64,000 bases of DNA, from positions 2,356,001-2,420,000 of the forward strand of contig NZ_JACCBN010000001.1 of assembly GCF_013409505.1 (NCBI RefSeq), given 5' to 3'. This stretch comes from Actinomycetospora corticicola (lineage in GTDB: Bacteria; Actinomycetota; Actinomycetes; Mycobacteriales; Pseudonocardiaceae). Below are positions 25,652 to 34,494 of the stretch, in pieces; within the stretch, counting starts at the first letter, position 1, and the number at the start of each line of letters is the position of its first letter. The notes under the pieces are model-generated. The model was not told the DNA's origin. It saw only the letters and a list, made by a program, of their open reading frames with translations, and did not search any database. Made by a program: the position numbers and the translations under genes.

Positions 25652-27108
25652 GCACCGCAGCGACCCCGGAGCCCGTCGACGGGGGCGAGGAGACCGGTGA
25701 CGAGATCACCGAGCTCCTCGCCCCCGCCGACGGCGTTCCCGACCTCATCACCGATCGGGACCGCCTCTCGGCGCTCGCCGACGACCTGGCCGCGGGCAGC
25801 GGTCCGGTCGCCGTCGACGCCGAGCGGGCCTCGGGCTTCCGGTACTCCGCGCGGGCCTACCTGGTGCAGCTGCGCCGGGAGGGTGCGGGCAGTGCCCTCG
25901 TCGACCCGATCGCCCTCGACGGCGATCTCTCCCTGCTCGGCGACGCCCTGCGCGGCGTCGAGTGGGTGCTCCACGCCGCGTCGCAGGACCTGCCGTGCCT
26001 CGCCGAGGTCGGCATGCGTCCCGACGCCCTCTTCGACACCGAACTGGCCGGCCGCCTCGCGGGCTACCCGAGGGTGGGCCTCGGTCCGCTCGCCGAGCGC
26101 CTGCTCGGCGTCCACCTGCGCAAGGGCTACGGCGCCGCGGACTGGTCGACCCGCCCGCTGCCCGACGACTGGCTGGTCTACGCCGCGCTCGACGTCGAGC
26201 TCCTCGTCGAGATGCGCGACCTGCTGGCCGCCGACCTCGAGCGGCAGGGCAAGGCCGAGTGGGCCCGCCAGGAGTTCGAGGCCGTCCGCCTCGCCGGTCC
26301 GCCGCCGCGGCGCGCGGAACCCTGGCGCCGCACCTCCGGGCTGCACAAGGTGCGCCGCCCGCGCCAGCTCGCGGTGGTCCGCGCGTTGTGGGAGTCCCGC
26401 GACGAGCTCGCCGAGTCCCGCGACGTCGCCCCGGGTCGTCTGCTGCCCGACGCCGCGATCGTCGACGCCGCGCTGCGCGAGCCCGCCGACAAGGACGCGC
26501 TGACCGAGATGCCGGTGTTCCGCGGCAGCCGGCAGCGACGGCTGGCCGACCGCTGGTGGCGCGCGGTCCGGACCGGACGCGGCCTGCCGGCCGAGGACCT
26601 GCCCGACCCCTCCCCCGCCGGGGACGGTCCCCCGCCGGTGAACCGGTGGGCCGACAAGGACCCCGACGCCGCGGCACGCCTCACGGCCGCCCGCGCCCAC
26701 CTCGCCACGCTCGGCGAGCAGTGGGACACCCCGGTGGAGAACCTGCTGCAGCCCGACCTCGTCCGCCGCCTCTGCTGGACCCCTCCGGTCCCGGCCGACG
26801 CGGCGTCGGTCGAGGCGTTCCTGACGACGGGTGGTGCCCGGCCCTGGCAGCGGGAGCTCGCGCTGCCCGGGCTCGTCGCCGCGCTCGCCGAGACCGCCCC
26901 GCCCGCGGCGGCCACCCCCGCCGTCGGGAACGGGAACGGCGACGGGGACACGGCGGAGGACGCCGACGGCCCCCGTCGGTCGCCGCGTCGCCGACGACGC
27001 CGGAGCACCAGCAGCGGCGGTGCCACGGACACGGCCGGGACCGGGGACGGCGGGACGCCCGCTCAGGTCGGGACGGTCACGCCGGTGTTCAGCGACCCGG
27101 AGACCTGA
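25648..27108 (+). CDS. rnd: Ribonuclease D
   Basis: 486-residue 3'-5' exoribonuclease of the DEDD superfamily with an HRDC-type region (about 230-310). Exo motifs: Asp and Glu in VAVDAERA (about 57-61), Asp in HAASQDL, and YAALDVELL at the third motif. There is no ATG, GTG or TTG in frame from 25648 to 25863, and the first catalytic motif lies upstream of GTG 25864. The gene must therefore start at a non-canonical codon. CTG 25648 overlaps the regulator stop as CTGA and is the best candidate. The C-terminal ~70 residues are low-complexity and Arg/Ser-rich. The last 46 bp overlap the convergent sensor kinase gene. Confidence 0.88.
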   Translation: MSTAATPEPVDGGEETGDEITELLAPADGVPDLITDRDRLSALADDLAAGSGPVAVDAERASGFRYSARAYLVQLRREGAGSALVDPIALDGDLSLLGDALRGVEWVLHAASQDLPCLAEVGMRPDALFDTELAGRLAGYPRVGLGPLAERLLGVHLRKGYGAADWSTRPLPDDWLVYAALDVELLVEMRDLLAADLERQGKAEWARQEFEAVRLAGPPPRRAEPWRRTSGLHKVRRPRQLAVVRALWESRDELAESRDVAPGRLLPDAAIVDAALREPADKDALTEMPVFRGSRQRRLADRWWRAVRTGRGLPAEDLPDPSPAGDGPPPVNRWADKDPDAAARLTAARAHLATLGEQWDTPVENLLQPDLVRRLCWTPPVPADAASVEAFLTTGGARPWQRELALPGLVAALAETAPPAAATPAVGNGNGDGDTAEDADGPRRSPRRRRRRSTSSGGATDTAGTGDGGTPAQVGTVTPVFSDPET

Positions 27109-28289
27109 CCGGGCAGACCCACCCGCACCGCGAGCCCGCCGCCCTCGACGGGCTCCGCGGTGACGGTGCCGCCGTGCGCGCGGACGACGGCGCGCACGAT
27201 CGACAGGCCGAGCCCGGAGCCGGGGCCGACCCGGTCGGCCCCGCGGCGGAACGGCTCGAACAGGGCGGGGACGCGGGCCGGGTCGAGCACCGGGCCGGAC
27301 GAGGCGACGACCAGCTCGACCCGGTCCTCGGCGCTCCCGGTCCGCACCGTGATCCAGCCGCCGTCGACGTTGTGACGCACGGCGTTCTCCACGAGGTTGC
27401 CCACGACCCGCTCCAGCAGCGCCGCGTCGCCGACGACGACCGCCCCCGGGCCGACCGACCCGTCGTCCGGACCGATCTCCACGGACAACCGGCGGGCCTC
27501 GACCTCGGCGCGCACCGCGTCGAGCGCGCCGCGGGCGGCCAGGTCGAGGTCGACCGGCTCGTCGCCGTCGGAGGCCCGGCGCTCGGCGGCCTCGGTGCGG
27601 GCGAGCAGCAGCAACCCGTCGACGAGCCCCTCGGCGCGCTTGGTGGCGTCCCGCAGGACGCCCGCCATGCGGCGCAGCTCGTCGACGTCGGCGTCCGGGT
27701 CGGCCAGCGTCACGTCGATCTCGGTGCGCAGCACGGCCAGCGGGGTGCGCAGCTCGTGGCTGGCGTTGGCGACGAACCGGCGCTGGGCGTCGAACGCGGC
27801 CTGCAGCCGGTCGAGCATCTCGTCGAAGGTGTCGGCGAGCTCGGCGACCTCGTCACGCGGGCCCTCGAGGTCGATCCGGGCGTCGAGGGACTCGGCGGAG
27901 AGCCGGCGGGCGGTCGCGGTGACGTCGTGCACCGGCTGCAGCACGTGCCCGGTCAGCACCCAGGACACCAGCGCCGCGGCGAGCACCACGAACGCGAAGG
28001 CGACCGAGCCGACCTGCAGGACCTCGGATCGCGCGCTGTGCCCGAGCGCCGCGGCGATCTCCCCGGCCGGGACGGAGACGCCGTCGACCAGCACCGGGGT
28101 GCCCGGCGGGAGCGTGGGCAGGCTCGCGGCGACCTCGCCCACGAGCATCCAGCCGAGCCAGAGCAGCACGGCGCTCACCGCCGCCACCAGCCCGGTGGCG
28201 AGCAGCGTCAGGCGCACCCGCAGGCCGGGCCCGCGTCGACGGCGGGCCCGCGCGGGGCGCGACCCGGTCCGGTCCTCGCGGCGCAGCAC
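27063..28289 (-). CDS. Two-component sensor histidine kinase
   Basis: 408 residues: TM1 (about 28-50), short extracytoplasmic loop, TM2 (about 92-113), HAMP (about 114-166), HisKA with phospho-acceptor His178 in ASHELRTPLAV, and an HATPase domain with N-box VVGNLVENAVRHN and G-box GSGLGLSIV. Start GTG 28289 lies 8 nt from a TAGGCT box and removes an antisense-derived leader. Likely partner is the OmpR-type regulator at 29799-30479, although a secreted-protein gene and a BKACE gene lie between them. The extracytoplasmic loop is short (about 40 residues), so it may sense envelope rather than a bulky ligand. Confidence 0.88.
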   Translation of the reverse strand: MLRREDRTGSRPARARRRRGPGLRVRLTLLATGLVAAVSAVLLWLGWMLVGEVAASLPTLPPGTPVLVDGVSVPAGEIAAALGHSARSEVLQVGSVAFAFVVLAAALVSWVLTGHVLQPVHDVTATARRLSAESLDARIDLEGPRDEVAELADTFDEMLDRLQAAFDAQRRFVANASHELRTPLAVLRTEIDVTLADPDADVDELRRMAGVLRDATKRAEGLVDGLLLLARTEAAERRASDGDEPVDLDLAARGALDAVRAEVEARRLSVEIGPDDGSVGPGAVVVGDAALLERVVGNLVENAVRHNVDGGWITVRTGSAEDRVELVVASSGPVLDPARVPALFEPFRRGADRVGPGSGLGLSIVRAVVRAHGGTVTAEPVEGGGLAVRVGLPGQVSGSLNTGVTVPT

Positions 28290-28297
28290 GGTCGCAG

Positions 28298-28303
28298 AGC
28301 CTA
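28298..28303 (-). promoter_or_regulatory. Leaderless -10 box for sensor kinase
   Basis: TAGGCT on the minus strand ends 8 nt before GTG 28289, with no Shine-Dalgarno sequence between. Confidence 0.4.
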
Positions 28304-28364
28304 CGACCGGTCGGGCACCGGGGAGGTGAAGGTGGCCCGGTGGCACACACCCCCGGCACGCCAT

Positions 28365-28405
28365 GGGCCCGGGTCGCGCCCCTCGTGGGGGTGCGGCCCG
28401 GGCCC
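28365..28405 (-). terminator. 18-bp terminator hairpin after the small secreted-protein gene
   Basis: Arms 28365-28382 and 28388-28405 pair over 18 positions with one G-U pair and one mismatch, loop TCGTG. It lies 15 bp past the stop codon of the minus-strand gene at 28420 and upstream of the sensor-kinase promoter, so it should isolate the two genes. Confidence 0.7.
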
Positions 28406-28419
28406 GGGTGACGACGCGA

Positions 28420-28728
28420 CTAGTTGATCGCGTGGATCGGGGACTTGCAGCTCTTGGCGATGGCCGCGCCGTTGCCCTCGTGCGCCTTCGAGGCGACGGG
28501 GACGCCCACGGCGTTGTCCTGCACGGGGACCTGGATGCCACCGACGTTGACCGGCACGTCGTTGTTGCAGACGTTGACCGGGGTGTTCGGGGCGAAGTCC
28601 GAGGAGTTGACGAGGCCCTTCTGCACCGTGTCGCCGCCGTGCTCGTGCGCCATGGCCATGCCGGCGGTGGAGACGAGGCCCGAGCTGATCAGGGCGGACG
28701 CGAGGACGGCCTTGCGCATCATCGACAC
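28420..28728 (-). CDS. Small secreted chaplin-like protein
   Basis: 102 residues. A Sec signal peptide (MSMMRKAVLASALISSGLVSTAGMAMA, cleavage about residue 27) precedes a short mature domain with NTPVNVCNNDVPVNVGGIQVPVQD. This V-N-V/N-D-V pattern with one Cys recalls chaplin/DUF320 surface proteins of actinomycetes, but the second Cys is far away (AKSCKS), so membership is uncertain. GTG 28728 has AAAGGA 8 nt upstream. A dedicated terminator follows. Its place between a sensor kinase and an OmpR-type regulator suggests control by that system or a role at the cell surface. Confidence 0.65.
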   Translation of the reverse strand: MSMMRKAVLASALISSGLVSTAGMAMAHEHGGDTVQKGLVNSSDFAPNTPVNVCNNDVPVNVGGIQVPVQDNAVGVPVASKAHEGNGAAIAKSCKSPIHAIN

Positions 28729-28914
28729 GATGAGGTTCCTTTCGTGGGGAGCTGTTCGGCACTCACGTGGAGTCAGTGTCCGAATACGTGCAGTGAACGA
28801 GGCTCCGGATCCTCGGGACACGCTTTCCGACACCCCTTCCGTCGATCGGGTGATGGTGGACGGGAAAGGTGTTCCCCTGCGCCCGATCGGGCAGGTGCGG
28901 CATCCTCGGGTCCC

Positions 28915-29802
28915 ATGACCGACACCGTGATCGTCGAGGTCGCCGTCAACGGCACCACGACGCGGGAGACGAACCCGCACGTCCCCCGTACCCCGGCGGA
29001 GATCGCCGCCGCGATGTCGGCGTGCCTGGGTCGCGGTGCCGCGATCGTCCACAACCACAACGACGAGCCGATGTTCACCGCCGACGCGGTGCACTCCCCC
29101 GACCCCTACGTGGCGGCCTGGACCCCGGTCGTCGCCGAGCACCCGGACGCCCTGCTCTACCCGACGATGGGTGCGGGGGCGCGCGGGATCCCGGTGGAAC
29201 AGAAGTGGGCGCACGTCGAGGAGCTCGCCCGGCGCCGCCTCGGCGGGATGACGCTGGTGGACCCGGGCTCGGTGAACGTCGGGCTGCTCGGGTCCGGCGA
29301 GTGCGCCCCGGCGGCCGCCGCGGAGCCGTACCAGAACAGCATCGCCGACACCGAGTACATGTTCCGGCGCACCGCGGAACTCGGCGCCGCGCCGTCGATC
29401 TCGATCTTCGAGCCGGGCTTCCTGCGGACCACGTTGACCCTGCAGCGCCACGGCCGGGTGCCGGCGGGGGCGATGGTGAAGCTGTACTTCGGCGGCGACC
29501 TGCAGTTCGGCCTCCCGCCCACCGAGCGGGCTCTCGACGCCTACGTCGAGCTGCTCGACGGCTCGGGCCTGCCGTGGTCGGTCGCGGTGCTCGGCGGCGA
29601 CGTCGTGGGCTGCGGGCTCGCCGCGCTCGCCCTGGAGCGCGGCGGCCACGTGCGGGTGGGTCTCGAGGACTACGCCGGCCCGCGGAAGCCCACGAACGTC
29701 GAGCTGCTCGACGAGCTGCTGGAGCTGCTCGCCGCCTCCGGACGCCGGGCGGCGACCTGCGCCGAGGCCCGCGCGACGCTGGGGATCGCGCCGGCCGGCT
29801 AG
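28915..29802 (+). CDS. BKACE family beta-keto acid cleavage enzyme (DUF849)
   Basis: 295-residue TIM-barrel enzyme of the BKACE/Kce family, which condense a beta-keto acid with acetyl-CoA to give an acetoacetate-type and an acyl-CoA product using zinc. Signature elements: VAVNGTTTRETNPHVPRTPAEIA at the N-terminus, zinc-binding His pair in IVHNHNDEP, and GLEDYAGPRKPTN with the conserved Glu near the C-terminus. Substrate unknown. It is convergent with the OmpR-type regulator, with a 4-bp overlap of stops. Confidence 0.88.
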   Translation: MTDTVIVEVAVNGTTTRETNPHVPRTPAEIAAAMSACLGRGAAIVHNHNDEPMFTADAVHSPDPYVAAWTPVVAEHPDALLYPTMGAGARGIPVEQKWAHVEELARRRLGGMTLVDPGSVNVGLLGSGECAPAAAAEPYQNSIADTEYMFRRTAELGAAPSISIFEPGFLRTTLTLQRHGRVPAGAMVKLYFGGDLQFGLPPTERALDAYVELLDGSGLPWSVAVLGGDVVGCGLAALALERGGHVRVGLEDYAGPRKPTNVELLDELLELLAASGRRAATCAEARATLGIAPAG

Positions 29803-30479
29803 ACCCCGGCGTGCGCGTCGCTGCGGACGCGGTAGCCCGAGCCGACCACGGTGTCGATGATCCCGGGCTCGCCGAGCTTCTTGCGCAGCGTCATGACCGT
29901 GACGCGCACCGTCGTGGTGAACGGGTCGGCGTTCTCGTCCCAGACGCGCTCGAGCAGTTCCTCGGAGGACACGACCGCCCCGCCGGCGGCCATGAGCACC
30001 TCGAGGACGCCGAACTCCTTGCGGGTGAGGTCGACGGCCGCGCCCTCGCGCACGACGGTGCGCTTGGCCGGGTCGAGCACGACGCCCGCGGCCTCGAGGA
30101 TCGGCGGCGTGGCGGGCACGGCGCGGCGGCCGAGGGCCCGGATGCGGGCGACCAGCTCGGGGAAGTCGAAGGGCTTCGCCAGGTAGTCGTCGGCTCCGAG
30201 GGCGAGCCCGGCGACCTTGTCGCGCAGGGTGCCGCTCGCGGTCAGCATGATCACCCGGGTCACCCCGCCGGCGATCTCGGCACACAGGTCGTCCCCGGAC
30301 CGCCCCGGCAGGTCGCGGTCGAGCACGACGACGTCGTACCGCGTCACCGAGGCCTTCTCCGAGCCGGTGTCGCCGTCGTAGGCGACGTCGACGGCCATGC
30401 CCTCACGCCGCAGCCCGCGCGCCAGCGCGTCGGCCAGGGCCTGCTCGTCCTCCACGATCAGAATGCGCACGTCATCCAC
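29799..30479 (-). CDS. OmpR/PhoB-family response regulator
   Basis: 226 residues: receiver domain with acidic pocket ILIVEDEQ, phospho-acceptor Asp in VVLDRDLPG and Lys in YLAKPFDFPEL, then a winged-helix DNA-binding domain (LTRKEFGVLEVLMAAGGAVVSSEELLERVWDE to GSGYRV). Likely partner of the sensor kinase at 27063-28289. GTG 30479 and GTG 30470 are both possible starts. A dyad GCCACC-g-GGTGGC lies just upstream (30483-30495) and could be its own binding site. Confidence 0.9.
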   Translation of the reverse strand: MDDVRILIVEDEQALADALARGLRREGMAVDVAYDGDTGSEKASVTRYDVVVLDRDLPGRSGDDLCAEIAGGVTRVIMLTASGTLRDKVAGLALGADDYLAKPFDFPELVARIRALGRRAVPATPPILEAAGVVLDPAKRTVVREGAAVDLTRKEFGVLEVLMAAGGAVVSSEELLERVWDENADPFTTTVRVTVMTLRKKLGEPGIIDTVVGSGYRVRSDAHAGV

Positions 30480-30560
30480 CTTGCCACCGGGTGGCTGAAC
30501 GGACGCTGAGAATCAGCTGGGTGGACGCTCTCGGTCCGGGCCCGGTCCGGGCCCGGGTAC

Positions 30561-32564
30561 TCAGGAGGCGGACTTCTCGTCGCGGGTGAGCACGGCCCCG
30601 TCGTCCCCGCGGGCCGCCGCGACCCACTCGGTGACGCGCCGGGCGACGTCCTGGTCGGTGAGCCCCGCCGCCGCGAGCAGCGCCGCGCGGCTGTCGTGGA
30701 CGAGGAACTCCTGCGCGAGCGCGATGCGCCGCACCGGCACGTCCACCTCCGCCTCGGAGAGCGCGTCGGCGAGGGCCGACCCGAAGCCGCCGTGCCGGCC
30801 GCCGTCCTCGACGGTGACGACGAGGCGGTGCGACGCGGCGAGGTCGAGCAGCGCGGGCGGCACCGGCTGGAGCCAGCGCGGGTCCACGACGGTGACGCCG
30901 ATGCCCTGCGCGGTGAGCCGGTCGGCCGCCTCCACGCCGAGCTGGCCGAACGCGCCGACGCACACCAGCAGGACGTCGGGGACCTGCGGCGGCTCGTCGT
31001 CGTCCCGCTCGAGCCGCTCGATCGCGGTCGGGCGCGGGGCGGCGCGCGAGAGACGACCGGGCTCGGCGAGCACGTCGACGGCCCCCGGCCCGGAGGCGGG
31101 ACCCAGCCGGCGCAGAGCGGGGACCTCGCCGGGCACCGCGCCCTTCGACCAGCGCAGGGCGGTGGGTCCGTCGTCGACGGCGACAGCCTCGCGCAGCTCC
31201 TCGCGGAGGGTCACCGCGTCGCGTGGGGAGGCCACCCGCAGGCCCGGCACGATCCCCATCACCGAGAGGTCCCACATGCCGTTGTGCGAGGCGCCGTCGT
31301 CGCCGGTGACCCCGGCCCGGTCGAGGACGACCGTGACCGGCTCCCGGTGCAGGGCGACGTCCATGAGCAGCTGGTCGAACGCACGGTTGAGGAAGGTCGA
31401 GTAGATCGCGACGACCGGGTGCAGGCCACCGTGCGCGAGCCCCGCGGCCGAGGTGAGGGCGTGCTGCTCGGCGATCCCGACGTCGAAGAGCCGCTCGGGG
31501 TAGACCTCGCCGAACGCCGCCAGGCCGGTCGGGCCGGGCATGGCCGCGGTGATGGCGACGACGTCGGAGCGCTCGCGGCCGAGCTCCAGCATCGTGTCGG
31601 TGAACTCCGCGGTCCAGCTGCGGGGCTTGGGTCCCACCGGCAGCCCGGTCTCGGGGTCGATGACGCCGACGGCGTGCATCTGCTCGGCGAGGTCCTGCTC
31701 GGCGGACGCGAAGCCGCGGCCCTTGCCGGTGACCGCGTGCACGATCACCGGGCCGCCGAAGGCCCGCGCGGCGCGCAGCGCCGTCTCGAGCGCCTCGGTG
31801 TCGTGCCCGTCGACGGGCCCGAAGTACTTCAGCCCGAGGTCGGAGAACAGTGCCTGCGGGGTGAAGGCGTCCTTCACCCCGGCCTTGGCCGCGTGCATCG
31901 CCGAATAGAGGGTGTTCCCGACGACGGGGATCTTCTGCAGCGCCTTGCGGCCCTGCTCGAGGACGTCCTCGTAGCGGGGGGCGAGCCGCAGCGTGGAGAG
32001 GCGCTCGGAGAGCCCCCCGATGGTCGGCGCGTAGGACCGCCCGTTGTCGTTGACCACGACGACGACGGGGCGGTCCGACCCGGCGATGTTGTTGAGCGCC
32101 TCCCAGCACATCCCGCCGGTCAGCGCGCCGTCGCCGACCACGGCGACGACGGAGCGGTCCCGGCCGAGCAGCTGGTCGGCCTTCGCGAGCCCGTCGGCCC
32201 AGGAGAGCGCGGTGGAGGCGTGCGAGTTCTCCACCAGGTCGTGCTCGGACTCCGCCCGGCTCGGGTAGCCCGAGAGGCCCCCGCCCTGGCGGAGGCCGCC
32301 GAACTCCCCGGCGCGGCCGGTCACGATCTTGTGGACGTAGCTCTGGTGTCCGGTGTCGAACAGCAGCGCGTCCCGCGGGGAGTCGAAGACCCGGTGCAGC
32401 GCGAGGGTGAGCTCGACGACCCCGAGGTTGGGGCCGAGGTGGCCACCCGTCCGGCACACCGCGTCGATCAGGAAGCCCCGGATCTCCGCCGCGAGAGCGT
32501 CGACCTCGCCGGCGTCCAGGGACCGCAGGTCGGCCGGGGTCCGTACGCGCTGGAGCAGACTCAC
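30561..32564 (-). CDS. dxs: 1-deoxy-D-xylulose-5-phosphate synthase
   Basis: 667-residue thiamine-diphosphate enzyme opening the MEP isoprenoid pathway. Features: [18 protein letters not shown] near the N-terminus with catalytic His, TPP-binding [18 protein letters not shown], second domain [18 protein letters not shown] and [15 protein letters not shown], and a transketolase C-terminal domain. An insert around [37 protein letters not shown] (about 515-550) is longer than usual. GTG 32564 is 7 nt from a TAGACT box. The gene follows rnd in the same relative order I recall from mycobacteria. Confidence 0.95.
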   Translation of the reverse strand: MSLLQRVRTPADLRSLDAGEVDALAAEIRGFLIDAVCRTGGHLGPNLGVVELTLALHRVFDSPRDALLFDTGHQSYVHKIVTGRAGEFGGLRQGGGLSGYPSRAESEHDLVENSHASTALSWADGLAKADQLLGRDRSVVAVVGDGALTGGMCWEALNNIAGSDRPVVVVVNDNGRSYAPTIGGLSERLSTLRLAPRYEDVLEQGRKALQKIPVVGNTLYSAMHAAKAGVKDAFTPQALFSDLGLKYFGPVDGHDTEALETALRAARAFGGPVIVHAVTGKGRGFASAEQDLAEQMHAVGVIDPETGLPVGPKPRSWTAEFTDTMLELGRERSDVVAITAAMPGPTGLAAFGEVYPERLFDVGIAEQHALTSAAGLAHGGLHPVVAIYSTFLNRAFDQLLMDVALHREPVTVVLDRAGVTGDDGASHNGMWDLSVMGIVPGLRVASPRDAVTLREELREAVAVDDGPTALRWSKGAVPGEVPALRRLGPASGPGAVDVLAEPGRLSRAAPRPTAIERLERDDDEPPQVPDVLLVCVGAFGQLGVEAADRLTAQGIGVTVVDPRWLQPVPPALLDLAASHRLVVTVEDGGRHGGFGSALADALSEAEVDVPVRRIALAQEFLVHDSRAALLAAAGLTDQDVARRVTEWVAAARGDDGAVLTRDEKSAS

Positions 32565-32571
32565 ATCAGGC

Positions 32572-32577
32572 AGTCTA
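32572..32577 (-). promoter_or_regulatory. Leaderless -10 box for dxs
   Basis: TAGACT on the minus strand ends 7 nt before GTG 32564; no ribosome binding site between them. Confidence 0.55.
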
Positions 32578-32605
32578 CGGAGCCCGCGACGGCTCGCAGG
32601 GCCGT

Positions 32606-33190
32606 TCAGGTGGTGCGGGGGCGCCGCGCGACGTAGACCACGGCCGGCGGTGCGTTCAACCACACGGTGCGGCTGACCACGACCTCCTCGAAGGTCGCCT
32701 CGAGGTTGCGCTGCACCTGCTTGGCGGTCGGGAAGAACCGGATCCAGGCGTGCGCGAGCTGCGTCACGGCCCCACCGGGCGCCGCCATGCGGGCCAGCAG
32801 CGGGAAGATCGACCGGTCCTTCGGTGCGGTCGCGAGCCACGGCAGGCCCGAGACGGACAGGTCCGCGCGCACCCCCTCGGCCAGCAGCTTCTCCACCGCG
32901 GTGTGGGCGTCGGTGCACATCACCTCGACCTCGGGGTGGCGCTTCGCCAGCACCTCCGCCATGTCCTCGTCCATCTCGACGGCGATGTGCCGGCCACGGC
33001 CCTGCAGCCGCTTCTGGATCTCGTCGGTGACCGAGCCGGTGCCGGCCCCGAGGTCCAGCACCACGGGGTCGCCGGTGGCCGGCAGCGGGGCGATCGCCTG
33101 GCGGCACAGCGGCGGGAAGCTCGGGAACAGCGCGGCGACGTGCAACGGGTCACGCAGGAAGGCGGTCGAGAAGTGCCTGATCTCGGTCAC
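32606..33190 (-). CDS. Class I SAM-dependent methyltransferase (rRNA/lipid MTase-like)
   Basis: 194 residues. SAM motif I is [15 protein letters not shown] (about 45-59), followed by [12 protein letters not shown]. The N-terminal [18 protein letters not shown] resembles the phosphatidylethanolamine N-methyltransferase/KsgA-like subgroup. Substrate uncertain: lipid or rRNA are both possible. GTG 33190 overlaps the M20 gene stop as GTGA, so the two are translationally coupled. The dxs promoter lies in the 41-bp gap that follows. Confidence 0.82.
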   Translation of the reverse strand: MTEIRHFSTAFLRDPLHVAALFPSFPPLCRQAIAPLPATGDPVVLDLGAGTGSVTDEIQKRLQGRGRHIAVEMDEDMAEVLAKRHPEVEVMCTDAHTAVEKLLAEGVRADLSVSGLPWLATAPKDRSIFPLLARMAAPGGAVTQLAHAWIRFFPTAKQVQRNLEATFEEVVVSRTVWLNAPPAVVYVARRPRTT

Positions 33191-34494
33191 GGGGCCTCTT
33201 CAGCAGGGGACACGGTGGGAGCCAGAGTGTGGCCCGCCGCCACGACGGCCGCGAGCAGGGCGCGTGCGACCTCGCCCACCATCGCGTCGTCGGGCGAGAA
33301 GCCGGGGTGGTGCAGGCCGGGGGCGCTGCCGGGCTCGGCGTCGGGGTCGGCCGTGCCCACGAACAGCATCGTCGAGGGGATGTCCGCCGCCGAGTAGTGC
33401 GAGAAGTCGTCCGCCCCGCAGGAGCGGAACCCGGTGTCGAGGCGCAGGCCGGTCGGGGCCGCGCGCTCCTCGCCGCGCCGGCCGCCCAGCGTCGCGGCGA
33501 TGGCCGCGGTCAGGCGCCCGTGGTTCACGACGGCGGGCTCGTTCGGCACCACGGCCACCTCGCCCGTGCAGCCGTGGGCGGCCGCGGTGTGCTCCACGAC
33601 CTGCGTGACGGCCGCGAGGATCGCGTCCCGGTCGGCGTCGAGGGCGCGCACGGTGCCGCGCGCGGTGGCCGCGCCGGGCACGACGTTCGGGGCGGACCCA
33701 GCGGTGATCTGCCCGATCGTCACCACGCCCGCCTCGAGCGGGTTCACCCGCCGGGCCACGATCTGCTGCAGGGCGACGACGACCGCGGCGACGGCGAGGA
33801 CCGGGTCCCGGGTGCGGTGCGGGTATCCGCCGTGCCCCGCGCGCCCGGTGACCGTGATCTCGATCTCGTCGGCCGAGGCGTTCACCGGACCGGGCCGGGC
33901 GGACACGACCCCGCGCGGCAGCTCGGGCTGGACGTGCACGCCGAGCATCGCGGCGGGCGCGTGCGCGCGGAACGCGGGCTCGACCACGACGTCGGCGGCC
34001 CCGCTCGGCGCCGCCTCCTCCCGCGGCTGGAACACCGCGAGCAGCGGGGCGGCGAGCAGATCGGGACCGGCCGCCTCGACCGCCCGCACGACGGCGACGA
34101 GGGCGGCGGTGTGCACGTCGTGGCCGCACACGTGCGCGGCGCCGTCGCGGCGCGAGGCGAACTCCAGCCCGGTGTCCTCCCGGACGGGCAGGGCGTCGAG
34201 CTCGCCCCGCACGGCGACGGCGGGGCCCGTCCCCCCGAGCCGCAGCATGCCGCCGGTCCCGGCGACGGGTTCGAGGTCGTGGCCCAGCGCGGCCGCCACC
34301 GCGTCGCGCGAGTCGGCCTCGTCACCGGAGACCCGCGGCTCGCGGTGCAGCGCGTGGCGCAGCGCGACCGCGCCCGGGAGCTCCGTCTCGAGGGCCTCGA
34401 CCAGGGCGGCCGGGACCGGCACCGGGCGCGCAGCCCGCACCGGCCCGGCGTCGGGAACCTGCAGATCCCCGGAGATCGGCACCTCCACCGTCAC
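33187..34494 (-). CDS. M20-family amidohydrolase
   Basis: 435-residue zinc-dependent peptidase/amidohydrolase of the M20D (aminoacylase/hippurate hydrolase) type. Metal-site motifs: GHDVHTAAL, catalytic Glu pair in FQPREEAAPSG, and His in GYPHRTRDP; the family's TAGSAPNVVPG is intact. Probably cleaves N-acyl amino acids or related amides in the cytoplasm. GTG 34494 overlaps the upstream amidohydrolase stop (GTGA), and its stop overlaps the next start, so three genes form a coupled run. A variant of the dispersed motif (34444-34455) lies near the N-terminus. Confidence 0.9.
   Translation of the reverse strand: MTVEVPISGDLQVPDAGPVRAARPVPVPAALVEALETELPGAVALRHALHREPRVSGDEADSRDAVAAALGHDLEPVAGTGGMLRLGGTGPAVAVRGELDALPVREDTGLEFASRRDGAAHVCGHDVHTAALVAVVRAVEAAGPDLLAAPLLAVFQPREEAAPSGAADVVVEPAFRAHAPAAMLGVHVQPELPRGVVSARPGPVNASADEIEITVTGRAGHGGYPHRTRDPVLAVAAVVVALQQIVARRVNPLEAGVVTIGQITAGSAPNVVPGAATARGTVRALDADRDAILAAVTQVVEHTAAAHGCTGEVAVVPNEPAVVNHGRLTAAIAATLGGRRGEERAAPTGLRLDTGFRSCGADDFSHYSAADIPSTMLFVGTADPDAEPGSAPGLHHPGFSPDDAMVGEVARALLAAVVAAGHTLAPTVSPAEEAP

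Noticed and set aside
25864-27108. Calling RNase D from GTG 25864
   Set aside because: It would delete the first catalytic exonuclease motif; the frame is open upstream to the CTGA junction.
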